Assembly: GCA_033961575.1 (NCBI GenBank)
Contig: CM066735.1
Span: forward strand, 91,829,449 to 91,893,448
Reading direction: 5' to 3'
Length of the DNA: 64,000 nt
Source of the DNA: Aselliscus stoliczkanus
Lineage: Eukaryota; Chordata; Mammalia; Chiroptera; Hipposideridae
A program made the position numbers and the translations under genes. A model generated the notes under the pieces. The model searched no databases and was not told the DNA's origin. It saw nothing but the letters and a program-made list of their open reading frames with translations. The first letter of the stretch is position 1. Every line of letters starts with the position of its first letter. Of the stretch, positions 47,350-59,275 are shown one piece after another.

Positions 47350-49384
47350 TTTTAATCCAGGAATAGGACTGAAATTACTGCTAGGGATGCGACCCAGTAC
47401 AAGGAAGCTTAATATCAAGTTTGAAAGCAGATTTTTCTTTTTCTTTTTAAGCCCAAAGCTTGTAAGCCAGGCTTTCAAGTGGTTAAAAGGTTTTCTAAGA
47501 ACTTCCAAAGTTGAGTTTGTTTGTAAGAAAAAAGAACAAATTATAAGCATAATTAGAAGAATAATTCCAGGAACTTTGCAAAGGAAATCCTACCCCTGTC
47601 AGGTTACAGGAGGGCAGAGGTGCTGAGAGAGATTCAGAGTGGACGAGCCGAGAGTGAGGGTGCTGCCTGGGTCCTGAGCAGGCATCAAGTTTTCCTCATT
47701 TTCCTTGGCCTTCACACTGGTGGTGGAATATGGCAGAACCCTTGGAAGATCTCAGGGCTCATCCCTAACCTTTCCGGCTAGTGCTTGGTATCTCTGGGGG
47801 AAGAGCCTGCAAAAACCCGATGACTTTCAGAAATTCCTGTTTAGGACACAGTGCTGTGTCCGCCATGGCACAGTAGTAATGGAAAAATGAATGAAGCATG
47901 AGGGGGCTTTCCCCAGCTAATGGGCCAGAGGGTGGTTTTTGCAGGGCTCCAAACACTCCAGGGTAGTGCAGAGAAAGCAACCAAGCGTTTCGAGATGCCC
48001 CGAGGGGTTATAAGTGCTGAGGAGGCTCTGCAGGGCTGAAACTAACGTTTCTGAAGTGAGGACCAGGCAGCTGGGTGCAGATTCCTTATGAACACAGAGA
48101 ACTGCACACCTCTGCTATGCCTCGCACAGGCTTCCTACTGCCCGAGTGGCCGTAGTGAGGACCACAAATCAAGCCCCTGAAACCCCTCACAGGAACAATC
48201 CTTGCTCCAGCACTCAAGTGCCAACTTGATTAAGAAGGGAGGTGAGGTAAGAAGAGAGCAGCAGGCATTTTTACAGACTGAATAATCAGTCAAAAGAAAT
48301 TGTTTTAAATGAGAAGATAAAACTGTGAGATAACTTAAAAGCAAGGTTGAATATTTTGTACTGTATTTTATACTATGGCAGCCTGTAACTAGAAAGAGAT
48401 CAGTTTAGAAAATAAAGTTACTGTTCTATTGCACACGCTAGATTGGGATTGGTCAATTTATACCCTACTCTAAAAAATGTCGAATAATAATAGTGTCACC
48501 CATAGAAATTAAAATTCCTGATCTATAAAATCTGTATTGCATGAATAATACTGTGAACTCCGCCTTTTTTTACAGCATTTTATTCCTTAATGGATAAAAA
48601 ATATCATGCTATCATTCATATGTCTCTTGACTGGCCACAAAAAACAGTGTATGTATGCAGTGTGTACAATCCCTCTAGAACTACATTCAAAAAAATGTAG
48701 CTTTCATGTAAATGATTTAAAAGTTTCTGCATGTTATTGTTAGATACCCTGCCATCTCCTAAAGTTTTTATTTTACATGTGAAGCTGCCAGGTCTGAGCA
48801 GCAGTGGTAGTCTCTCGGGACTGTCCTCAGGACCAGGGGAAAGCAGTGAGTCAGAAACTAGAAAGAAGATCAGGAAACAGGAAGGTTTATACCCAGTGTC
48901 ATCAGATGATCAAGAGTCTAAGCCAGACAGACACCTGCAAAGCAAGAAAAGAGCCACTGGTAACAAATATATCTTGGTTGTAAAGTAGACAAATCTTTCA
49001 TGCTCCTTCAAAAACAAATCCCAGATTGCATAGTGAGGCACTGCTAGGTAAGAGGAACGGGAGGTTAGGATGAAGGCTGCGTCCTGACGTCAGCCTATGG
49101 GGTACGCTCTGACACTAACTACAGACAAACTCCTCACTTTCATGTTCCCTGAAAACCTCTCCAGAATTTACCTTCATTGACTATTTCACCTCTTCTTATA
49201 CCCAAGCGTACCCCTTGACTTCGCCTCATCTTTGTTTTAAATAGCTCCCCCCACAAAGTTTTCCTCTACTCCTTATCAGTATCCTTTACTGTATAAATTT
49301 TTGCCTGAGATCGTTCTCCTCTTTCAGAAAACCGCATATAAACCTCAGGTAGTGGTGGGAACTATCCCTTGGTGGAAGAACAAA
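47350..49384. other. Unassigned DNA around the candidate exon
   Basis: 47600-48260 is relatively GC-rich without a recognised repeat. Its frames (47267-47626, 47263-47550) partly overlap the SINE head. The only segment with coding character is 48792-48959, annotated separately. Confidence 0.35.
48792..48959 (+). CDS. Candidate coding exon (unidentified protein) or exon-derived relic
   Basis: The 168-base segment is open in the frame whose first complete codon is CTG at 48794. It would encode a serine-rich, then charged, disordered-looking peptide (SSGSLSGLSSGPGESSESET, then a KK.RKQ patch, SSDDQE and a lysine-rich end). It is bounded by an AG at 48790-48791 and a GT at 48960-48961 (CTG|GTAACA). 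Its length is divisible by three and both ends are phase 1, as in a cassette exon. The frame itself is open from 48731 to 48988. Against it: the pyrimidine tract is interrupted, the donor lacks G at +5, I recognise no protein, and no neighbouring exon is visible. A processed-pseudogene piece or chance frame is possible. Confidence 0.25.
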
Positions 49385-49795
49385 CATTAAATCTGTTATC
49401 AATCAGGATAGGCTAAGTCATGCTGTATAACAAACAGCATCAACATTTCGGTTATTTAACACGATAAGCTTATTTGTCACTACACATACACACTGTGCAC
49501 CTGGGACTCTCCTGGCCTACAGGCTTCCACGTGGGTCATTTAGTAATCCAGGCTGCTTTGATCTTATGGTCATGACTGTTAGAGCAGGGAACAAGAAAGC
49601 AGAGGGCTTCTAATTGGCAATTAAATGCTGACAGGCCCAAATCCCACTGGCCAGAAATTGTCTATTGGTCTTGCTCAACTGTAAAGAGGAGGGAAGTATA
49701 ATCCTTCCACAGGCCAGTAGGAATAGAGAACCAGAATGAATAAATACTAATTCATCAACACACCTTGCTTGGGCAATGAAAAGTCTACACACTGA
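49385..49795 (+). repeat. Old interspersed repeat of uncertain class
   Basis: 'TCAGGATAGGCTAAGTCATG', 'ctgtataacaaacagcatca', 'cactggccagaaattgtcta' and 'gagggaagtataatccttcc' resemble a mammalian family beginning 'aggataggctaagttatgctg'. I cannot say whether it is an LTR or a DNA element. Confidence 0.5.
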
Positions 49796-49799
49796 CTTC

Positions 49800-50329
49800 T
49801 GAAAAGCAAGAAATTGTAATGTTTGTTACCCTAATTTTTTTCTTACCTGTCATCTCATCACTTACTTGAGTCGTTCTTCTAAAGGGCCAGTTATTATTTA
49901 CTATGTCTTGAGAATTCCAGTTTTAGGAGGAGTGTGTATGTGTGCATGAGTGTGTATATTGATGTACACAGATACACAAATGAGATTTCAAGCATATCCA
50001 TAGAAAATAGTTAAGTAAGCGAGTGACTCCTTTCCAATTCCCCACAGTACCCAGTATAACAGGCAGATTTATGATTTTTTTAAACCAGTCTTAATTGTGT
50101 ATGTGGATTTATATTCCAAAAAGTACATGAGCAGTCTGGGAGCATAGCCTTTCCATTAATGCAATTAATGCTACATGAGAACTCTCAATCAGGAGATATT
50201 CTTTCCAGAAAATAGACATGTTAAATGGAGAGGTAACTACAAAGAACTACAGAAACCACAGGTTTAACCTCTTGGGGGGACCTGATTCTAGAGACACCAT
50301 CTTACTCTTAGTGTTTCCTAAATATGTAT
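49800..50329. other. Unassigned AT-rich DNA
   Basis: Nothing recognisable up to the inverted-repeat arm. Confidence 0.4.
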
Positions 50330-50680
50330 CACCTACATTTAGGCAGAAATTCCGCATCTGAAATTGCTGCATCTTCAAAGACAGAAGGAAATCTATTTTA
50401 AAAAGAGGAAGAAAGCTGATGGCAGGACCACTTCAAAAAATATTTATCTATTCCAGTTAGCCTTTTGTTGTTCTGTTAGGGTTTTGAATTAGCTATTGAG
50501 ATAGATATAACATAGCTCAATATGGAAAGGTCTGTTAAAATGCACATATGGTATACAATATTGTAGTTATTCTGCCTTGCTGAAATGTCTCAAGAGCAAA
50601 ATAAATATAGTGGAACTAAGTTTTTAAGAAATAGTTTTGTGTATGATGGTTCATAAAATTCATTAAGCCCTGCCAAGAAA
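50330..50680 (+). repeat. Large inverted repeat, left arm
   Basis: From CACCTACATTTAGGCAGAAA to CATTAAGCCCTGCCAAGAAA. The reverse complement of 53780-54262 aligns along its whole length at about nine matches in ten, once the SINE in the right arm is removed. I recognise no transposon family in the arm and see no flanking target duplication. Confidence 0.93.
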
Positions 50681-51084
50681 ATTAGTTTAGAAACACCTAA
50701 TACTGGTATAATAAAATATTCTACATAACAAATCTCTTTAAAAGAGGTGGTAAAAATGAATTTTGAATAGGTCCATTGAAGATATCAGTTAAGTACCTCT
50801 GCAAAAATACCTGATGTTAATAGTAGAGACTTTTACCTTAGGACTTCAGAATCAAATTGATATACTTGCTCTACAACTAAAAATTACAAAGTAAGTTATT
50901 AAATTGTATGGTTAAAGATTTTGCTTATATCTCTGTTATTTAAAAAGTAGCTGCCAGAATATCACAAGAGAACTGAAAATAAGTCTTTAAATACCTAAAT
51001 ATTTGTTTCCAAGGAAAGCATAAAAGCAAAAAAAATACATCAGATGCTTGATATTAATGTACCACAAATGAACATGGATCGAGC

Positions 51085-51265
51085 AGTGCTTATGTCAAGG
51101 CATGCATGGTACTTTATTTACGATCCATTGTTATTTCATTTAGTCCTACTGTAACCCTGTGAGAATTGAGGCTCAGGTATATTTAGTAAATTAACTGGCT
51201 GAGGGTGCTAAGAATGAGAAGCAAACTTGAAACCTTCTTCACTATGCTCTGCTGGTTCTGAGATT
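51085..51265 (-). mobile_element. MIR SINE
   Basis: 'GAGAATTGAGGCTCAGGTATA', 'aactggctgagggtgctaag' and 'gaagcaaacttgaaacc' resemble antisense MIR. Confidence 0.6.
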
Positions 51266-52609
51266 TCAGGTTGGGGTGCGAGCGCCAAGGACAAGTTGGC
51301 TGATCATGAGAGAGCCAGCAATGTTCAGCCCTCCTTTTAACTAACCAACATCACAAGCCTTACATTTCTTTCAGGGGTCTTTCTTTGCTGCTTTCCACAG
51401 ACTCTAGATAAATTACTACCTCTGTGTTTTTGCTCATGTTTCTTGCACTCTTTCAGGATAATGGTGTTGCTAAGGGTTGTACGGCAGACGGAGTGCTGGT
51501 CCTGCCAGCTCTAGTGTAGCATCTGCTTTGAAAAACATAGTTCTTCAAGATTTTGGAGTGTGGACTGATACAGACTGGTCTGTACCAGGCAGTAGGTTCT
51601 GAAGAGATCACGCAGGTCCCTCAAGCCTGAGTCGGATATGAAGGGGCTGGTGTTAGCTCACTGTGCAAGTTTCTTTTCTAAAAAAGCACTATCTACTTGT
51701 TCCTTCTGTTGGAAATAAATGAAAAGTAACTTCTGAATAACTTCTCCTGACCTCTAAAACCGGGATCTGTGGACTTTGGAAACAGCTTTGAAGATAGCAT
51801 ATTTGAAACGAACCTTGAACTACTACAAAATAAACATTAGTAGCATATTAAAAGCCAATGCTTAAGATACAGAACTTTTCTTTTTTGCCTTTCTCTGGAC
51901 ATTGCAAAATGATACATTTTTATCTTTGTGTAATTCTTAGCTGAGCACTAAGGTGCTTATATATATATATATATATTTAAGCATTTTAATTACTTAAAAA
52001 ATTATATTTGCATCTTGAGGACACTTTGAAAATTTGGAATTCCAATGTACTTAAAAAGGAAAGTTTATGATACACAAATAATGAAATTAAATATGAATTA
52101 GGTTTCTAAAATCTGAATCCTCAGGAATATGGAGAAGACCTCTGAGCTGCCTAACAGCCAGCTTCTTCCCTTGGATCCAGGGCTGTCCTCAGTGTTAAGG
52201 TACTTACTAGTTAACATACTTGTTTAATTGGTTTTCCTTATCAACCTTCAGTTCTTTCTGCAGATTAGAAGACGTATCCCTAACTGGAAAGGGCCACAGG
52301 AATGAATTCTTGGGAAGAGCAACGCAAGCATTTGAAAAGCACTGAGAGCCATCATTATTATATTGTAGGACAGAGTGATGATCAATGTTCCAAAGTATGA
52401 CCCTTAGTCACTCAAAAAAATTTAACAAATATGCTTAATTCACTCTGCACAGTAAGAAAACGAAGAGAGTACTGTAAATTTTAGAAAGATTTGTTTAAAA
52501 AAAACCCAAAGTTATCAATATTAAAAAAAAAGCAGGAGTCCTTCCTCCCCACCGCCCCCCTTCCTCTATGTGATAAAGATTAACTGCATTTCTGCGGGGT
52601 GCCCCATCC

Positions 52610-52815
52610 ATACTGAATGCTGTGGATGCAAAGATAGATAAAACAAGCTCTTTGTCCTCAAAGACTCTGGAATATAATGGTTCAAATAAACATATAAGCA
52701 AATAACTCAAGTTCAATAGAGCATTCTGTTGGTTGTGTTCTAAATACCACTGCGAGCCACGAAGGAAGAGTAATGCAGTCTTCCTGAGGAGGATGGGAAA
52801 GGCCCGCCAGGGCCA
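52610..52815 (-). mobile_element. L2-like old repeat
   Basis: 'ggatgcaaagatagataaaa', 'cctcaaagactctggaatat' and 'gtcttcctgaggaggatggg' follow an abundant ancient antisense L2-type repeat. The 111-codon minus frame at 52495-52830 is inside it. Confidence 0.5.
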
Positions 52816-53779
52816 GCGCGTCAGAATCATGGTGAGTTTCCCAGGTAATACTTCATTTTCTGGTGAAAGCTGACAGCTCTATCGGGAAAGACTACTAGTT
52901 TGGGATGCACCATGGTTCTTCCTTTGGGATTTTAGCCTGTTTTGAATGAAAAGTAGTCTCTGTTTGAGAAAAAAAAAATAAAAGTTAACCTCAGTCTGAA
53001 GATGGGCTATTTGTCAACTTTGCATGAAGTAATTTGAACTCCTCATAGAAATTCTTTTGTAAGTTCAAGATATTGTTGGATATTCTTTACATAATAGCCA
53101 TCAAACCAGTTTATATAAAATCATCTATTGGAGTGCTAAGGAAAATACTAGAGGACCCTCTGCATCACTTTATGTAATTTAAATTTTTAAATGATTCGTA
53201 TACAAACTTTATTTCATATACAGAAGGAACTTATTGTCTGAGGATAATTCCATGAAAAAAGGCTCCTGAAGGTAAAACCACTTAAAACTAAAATCAAATA
53301 TTCAGAATAAGTTGTGAAAAATTAAACTAAAAATTAGAAAACTGAGTTGATTTAGTTCAATTAAGAAAATTTGTAATATAATTGAAACAGGGTTCTAATT
53401 AGTAAGAAACTGAAAATTGAGTGCTTTATTATCATAATTTTTTGTATGCTTGATAGCACCTTAGGCTTTTCACTGCATACTTGACTTACAGTATGGTAAT
53501 ACATCATTTTTACAAAAAACATTACGGTACCTCATCAGTTTTTCTAAGGACCCCTCTCAGTCCTCTGATAGACAAGTCCTTGTAAAGAACTCACTCTGCC
53601 ATCATCCTTGTTCTTTTTCTTACTTATCAGTGGGTTGCAACGTAATCTGAGTTCATCATTACTTTAATTCACTTCATGAAATCTTTTGAATGATCTCCAG
53701 TTTCACTCTGTAACTGAATTTAATTTACCTTGTATTTGTGGAGAAACCAATGTCTTTGATAGGAAGGGGGTGTGTGTGT

Positions 53780-54262
53780 TTCTCGGCAGGGCTTAATGAA
53801 TTTTAGGAACCATCATACACAAAGCTATTTCTTCAAAATTTAGTTCACTGTATTTATTTTGCTCTGAGACATTTCAGCAAGGCAGAATAACTACCATACT
53901 GTATATCATATGGGCATTTTAACAGGCCTTTCCATATTGAGCTAGATATATATTATATCTATCTCAATAGCTAATTCAAAGCCCTAACAGAGCAACAAAA
54001 CACTAACTGGAATAAATACTTTTGGAAGTGGTCCTGTCAGTTTTCTTCTTCTTTTTTTTTTTAATGTTTTTATTTTTTTTTTTGAGGGCATTGTCACTGG
54101 CCCTCATATGTGGGATCCGAACCAGGGCCGCTGGCATCCCAAGCCAGCTCTTAACCACCGCGCCACTCTGCCGCCCCAGTTTTCTTCCTTTTTAAAATCG
54201 ATTTCCTTCTGTCTTTGAAGATACAGTAATTTCAGATGCGGATTTCTGCCTAAATGTAGGTG
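53780..54262 (-). repeat. Large inverted repeat, right arm, interrupted by a SINE
   Basis: From TTTCTCGGCAGGGCTTAATG to TTTCTGCCTAAATGTAGGTG. About 344 bases remain after removing the SINE and one target copy, against 351 in the left arm. Differences are scattered substitutions and short indels, for example an extra TA stretch near 53950. Confidence 0.93.
54049..54176 (-). mobile_element. Short tRNA-derived SINE (type A) in the right arm
   Basis: T-rich tail, GAGGGCATTGTCACTGGCCC and CGCCACTCTGCCGCCC. The target CAGTTTTCTTC is exact at 54038-54048 and 54177-54187. It is absent from the left arm, so it inserted after the duplication. Confidence 0.95.
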
Positions 54263-57200
54263 TGTTAAGTAACCACCACAAAATGAAAATATTAATGACA
54301 TCACCAAGTCTGCCTGGGAATCTCAGAAGGCCACCTGAGCCGCCTCTGTCTTAATCAGTGGTTGAAGAAGAGTCTCAGAATTGTCTCCAAGGGCTGTTTA
54401 AGTTTAAAAGTAAAAGACTGGTTGTGATGATAACAGTACATCATAAAAGCTTCAGAAGGAAAGGAGGTGTTTTGTAGACATGTGTGTGTCTGTGTTTTAA
54501 ATTATTAGTTTTTTAAATCAGTCCTTTTAATGGAAACAACTTGGCCAAAAATCTGTCACTGAATTTTGAGACCTATTAAAACAAAGTTTAATGAGAAAAA
54601 AAAAATTCTCTCAAATCTTAGATATTTTCTATCTGTTGCCTCTTTAGATACTACTATCCTCCTGTGGGAAGTGGAAAATGTAAGTTTTTTTCCATTGTGA
54701 ATCACTGTATTAGAACTGTGAAAATTTCTCAAAAGTTCTATCAACTCAGTCTCCAGAACACATTTCTGCTCTTTTCCACATTGTTTCCCCATCTTTTTTT
54801 TTTTTTTTAACCAAAAGCAGGTTCTTTTTTTAAATTTTGTTTTTAATGGTCCTAATGACCGTTTCTTTATTTTTTTTCTCTCTTAACCTGTCTACATATT
54901 TTGTAAACTTTTTGCCTTTCCTCAGTTCTGTATTATTTTTCAATCAGATTTCCTATTCTGTCTTTGTCTTAAACTTGTCTGTTTTGAATTACTATCTAAA
55001 CTTGTCCTGTAGCACTTTATGAGGCACTGTTCAGCATCAGTTCAGTAGACAACTATCCCTGACGAGCTTAGAGTCAAAACAAAATGTTGAAATGAGTTAA
55101 CCATAGATAACAATGGTAACTTAGATAATTAAAGAAACATTGACTAACCTGAAAACAAAGAAAACCCATTATAGTAACAGGAATCTAGGGAGGGAGCGTC
55201 CTGGTATTCTATACGAGTACATACAGCCTTTCCAAATAAAAGTATTCCAGGAAATATAATCGAATTCATGATAGTCAAAGGACTTCTAAATGAATTTTAC
55301 TACATTTTCCTAGGAATGGAGTGAGAGGGAGAGTGGATAGATAGATGTGTTGTGTGAAATGGTGAGAAAACAGTGAGCTGTGAGAATAGCGTTTTAATAT
55401 TTAAAGACCCGGGTTGTAGATGGAGGGAATCATAGGCTCCACCAGTGCTGGGGAGTCTACTGGGTTCACCTGAATATAAAGCATGTGTTGAATTCTGGAA
55501 AGGGGAAGAAAAGGAGATGAAGACAATCAAGGAATACCTCAGGGGAAGATACCAAGAGGAAGATGAACAGGCAAATGAAAACTGTTCCAGGGCCGCTTTC
55601 TTTTAAAAAGGAAGGGGAGCAGAAGTGAAAGCAGGAAGAAAAAAAAAGTAAGGCTGTTCTTGTAAGATTTTAAAGGTTTTTAAAGATGGACTAGTGATTA
55701 GAGTGTGAGTGACAAGCATTTTTTATATGTAATGGAATCTAAAACCAGTTTGAACGTATTTTTAATGGATTTTTTTGAGCTGTTAAATACCCATACCCTA
55801 CAGGCAGCATTATGGGTATGTTACATTTTTCATTCAATGTCCCTGATTGGTTCCTTTTATTTTCTCAATTATATATACTGTATTCCCAAAGTAGTCAGTT
55901 TTCTGCAACTATGTCATTGTTATTTATTTATCCATAAAACAAGAGCTGCTTTTCATTTAACGAGACATGAGGAAATAGGAGAACTGTTCTTTCAAAGGAG
56001 AAGGCAGCGGGAGCCATTCAACAAGCCTGTAATTTTGAAACAGACATGGTAGTTCCTATAGAATTGAAGGTGACTTGAGAATAACTGGAGAACCCAAATT
56101 TCTGGATGATAAGAGACAAGGTTTTCAGAGGATGAGGGAACTTTCTGGGGTGGCGCTGATGTTCAGGACTTGGATCAGATTGCTCATTACATGGGTTCAT
56201 TCCTATATTAAAAGTCACTGAGCTATGTAATGTAAATCAATAAAACTTAATATTTACACATTTTGTTTTATGTAAATTATATCTTCAGTTTTAAAAGCAA
56301 CAAAAAAACTCATTTGACTTCTAATGGGTGCTTTAGACTAAGATATGACTTTAATTTTTCTTATTTCTACTAGATATACACTTAGTATCATCTTTGATGT
56401 TCATTTAAAAATGTTTTTTAAAATAATATGCTAGGAAGAAAAACTAGCTAATATATTTCATTTATAATTGTCATGAGCTGAAATTTTGCAACACTAACCT
56501 CTGTTTCAGATTCCTGCTGTTGCTTCTGCACTATTAGCTGGCGTCAGCAGGGGGTTAACAGCACTCAATTTAACCTTGCTATTTGTACTGTTTTGATTCC
56601 CCCCTCTCCCCCATTTAACTTCCTTACATGGAATCCCCATTTTAAACATCATGCATGCACCATGGGGTCTGTATATTGAAAGACTGTAGTGCAGATAAGC
56701 ACACACTGAAAGTACATTGAAAGATAATGTGAAGGTACAAGGATCTTTCTTTTTTTCTGGGAGCACAGAAGCATTGCTGTGAAAATGACTGGAACAAGAG
56801 AAAAGCTGAGTAAGCCTACTCAAGTGGTTATTTTTCTGAGAAGATCATAAACCTGTTTAAAATATGTAAGAATCACATAGGTATAGCTTACATAGACACA
56901 GGTTATATGTCCAGATAGAGGGGTACCCCTGTGACGGTTCCACCCGCAGATAGCCATGGACATCTCAACAGAAGCACTTCCTTGCTCTCCCTCAGACTAA
57001 AATTATTAAATCTGTTATGGCCCTGACCACATGCACTCTTCTTGGTCCTGTTGTCCTATAAACGTTGAGCCCTTCTATTTCAAAACAAGTCTTCAGCAGT
57101 GGGATGGGGAAGACGGACTGAACTGGAGAGGGGTGCCTAAACCCCAGATCCATCCATCCCTTCCCTTTCCCCCAGCCCCGTCAAATGTAAACAATCACTA

Positions 57201-57464
57201 CTCTTATGAACAGTCCTTATCTTTCTCTGAGAGGGTACAGAGTTCAATCCCAGATCGGCGGGGGACGGGCTCAATAAGACAGGCCCCTGTGGAGTTTAAA
57301 CAGGAAGGAGAGCCCAGTTTGCCGGCTCCTCAGCCCCCAACTCCCCTCATTTCTAAGCACCAATCTGTACAACTCCAGTACACTCTCTTAGTCTGAAGGC
57401 CAACACTCCACTGGTTTCATCTTCACCAACATAATACTTTAAAATCTTTATAACAGAACACTTA
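54263..57464. other. Unassigned DNA
   Basis: Mostly AT-rich. 55300-55700 is purine-biased and may be an old repeat. 57020-57410 is GC-balanced and open for 121 codons (57031-57396) with a proline-rich translation I do not recognise. No splice structure supports it. Confidence 0.35.
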
Positions 57465-57482
57465 AACATTTCCATTAGGCAT

Positions 57483-57700
57483 AAAAACAAGGCTGCTGGT
57501 TCGACTCCCGCATGGGCTGGTGGCTACGTCCACCCGTAACTAAGATTGAACACAGCACCTTGAGCTTAGAGGCCATGAACTGCCGACGGGAAGCCAGATG
57601 GTGACTGGTGCCCTCCACAACGAAGACTGAAGAACAACTTGGCTGGTCCCCTCCCCCAATTCCCCAATAAAATCTTTAAAAACAAAGAAACAAACAAACA
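57483..57700 (+). mobile_element. tRNA-derived SINE (type C, T+ class), 5'-truncated
   Basis: It begins in the tRNA-like part with GGTTCGACTCCCGCATGGG, continues with AACTAAGATTGAACACAGCA and CCCTCCACAACGAAGACTGA, and ends CCCCAATAAAATCTTTAAAA plus an AAAC tail. Target copies AACATTTCCATTAGGCAT (57465-57482) and AACATTTCCATTAGGTAT (57701-57718). As I recall, this body is typical of horseshoe-bat-group SINEs. Confidence 0.9.
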
Positions 57701-57718
57701 AACATTTCCATTAGGTAT

Positions 57719-58700
57719 CTTTCAGCTTTAATAAAATTAAATATTTAAATTTTACTTGTTCCCAGTTCTTTATAATTAAACTAATATTATAACCAACTGT
57801 CATGGGTCTTCAATTTGAACATTTGTTTTCAACCCATGTTATATGCAGAAAACAAATAGTGTTTAGAAACAGTGGTTGATTTAGGATTTGATAAATGTTT
57901 CACATTTATCTCTCTTTTCACTTACCTGTTTAAAAGGTTATTCATGTAAATTATTCCACACATTTAAATGGCTAGGTTTGAAGCTGCATTAGTAAAAACA
58001 TGCTTTAGTAAAAAAAAAAAAACAGTTTGTTTTCTGATTTAATGCTAATCAACCATTGCTAATCTGCTATAAAATCCTACTTAAGAGAGATATTGACTCC
58101 AATTATTAAAGTTAATGGTCTCCAGTTGCTTCATCTTGCCTTAGTCTAAGACATTAAGCATGCAGAAGCCATAATTTAATTATCACCTGTTAATATTGGC
58201 TCTAAGTTCATTTCTCTCCTTTCAGGGTAAAACTTCAGTGAGGAGTCAATTAAAAACCATTATCTTCCTACTCAAAATACCAACTTGTTAACTACACCCA
58301 CAGTATACAGATCACAGATCTGTTGGAACCTTCAAGATGAAACTTGCCTCTTGCCTTTGGGGAATGCTAAATAAAATTATTTTTGGACATCATAAGATGT
58401 AACAAAACATTACAGAATGTGGTACAATAAGAGATAGCTTATCATAAAATCCCACTGATAAGCACTGCAGAAAAGTGTAGTTCATTTACAGGAATTTATT
58501 GGAAACTTTGTCCCTTGTACCCTCCTGATATATGTACCATTCTACTGAAATACAATTTTATCAGTTTACCCATGGGAATCAAACTCTGGGAAATTAATTT
58601 GTGCTCAGAAGATATTGATTTATAAACTAGTAAAATCACTTTTTAATTTACCATGGGACTGCTATTTGATCCAAGAACCAGAAAAATTCATCTGATAAAT
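57719..58700. other. Unassigned AT-rich DNA
   Basis: Nothing recognisable. Confidence 0.4.
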
Positions 58701-58704
58701 TTGT

Positions 58705-59275
58705 GAGTTTCTACTACTTTCAGTGCAGCAGGCACTACTATGAATACAAAGGTGAAAACACCCAGTCCCCATCCTCAATAAGTTCAAACTCGGGCCGGCC
58801 GAGTGGCACATTGGTTAAGCGCTGGTTTTGGGATGCCAGCGGCCCCGGTTCGGATCCCACATGAGGGCCAGTGACACTGCCCTCTACAGCTAACAACAGC
58901 TCCACCTGGAGCTGGGCTGTGCGAGCCCCAGTGATGGTGTGGGCTGCAGCCCCTGCTGCAGTGGGCTGCCATAGGCTACATGAGTGGCCCGCAGCCAGCG
59001 TGAGCGGCTGGCAGCCAAGCATGAGCTGCCAATAGCCGCGGTGAGCGACATCCAGAGGCCAGCGACCGATCTGCCTCATCCGGGAAGAGCGCAATGACGA
59101 TACCAACAGTGAAGCAACATCCTCCGCAACTAAACTGAAGAACAAAAAGACAGCAACTTGTCTGTTCCCCTTCCCCGATTCCCCAACGCTGTTCCCCTCC
59201 ACCAATTCCCCAATAAAATCTTTAATGAAAAAAAAAAAAAATAAGTTCAAACTCTGGTGAGAAAGCCTGGACAGC
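58705..59275 (-). mobile_element. L2 LINE 3' end, interrupted by a long SINE
   Basis: The left part 'agcaggcactactatgaata' and 'cagtccccatcctcaataag', and the right part 'ttcaaactctggtgagaaag', form one antisense L2 3' end. The long SINE sits between them. Confidence 0.7.
58792..59239 (+). mobile_element. Long tRNA-derived SINE (type A-long, T+ class), full length
   Basis: GGGCCGGCCGAGTGGCACAT head, CCCCGGTTCGGATCCC B box, GTGACACTGCCCTCTACAGC, a GC-rich body with GACCGATCTGCCTCATCC, and a tail with CCCCAATAAAATCTTTAATG plus poly-A. The exact 15-base target AATAAGTTCAAACTC occurs at 58777-58791 and 59240-59254. The 237-codon minus-strand frame 58738-59451 crosses it and is not a gene. Confidence 0.96.

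Larger units (their letters stand above)
50681..53779. other. Spacer between the inverted-repeat arms
   Basis: Ordinary AT-rich DNA of about 3.1 kb with one MIR, one L2-like fragment and a short TA run (51958-51976). No gene seen. Confidence 0.5.

Noticed and set aside
57031..57396. 121-codon proline-rich frame
   Set aside because: GC-balanced and open, but I see no recognisable protein and no supporting splice pattern; kept only as a note.
2007..59239. tRNA genes
   Set aside because: A- and B-box-like motifs all fall in SINE heads with retroposon tails and target duplications; no cloverleaf with an intact acceptor stem was found.
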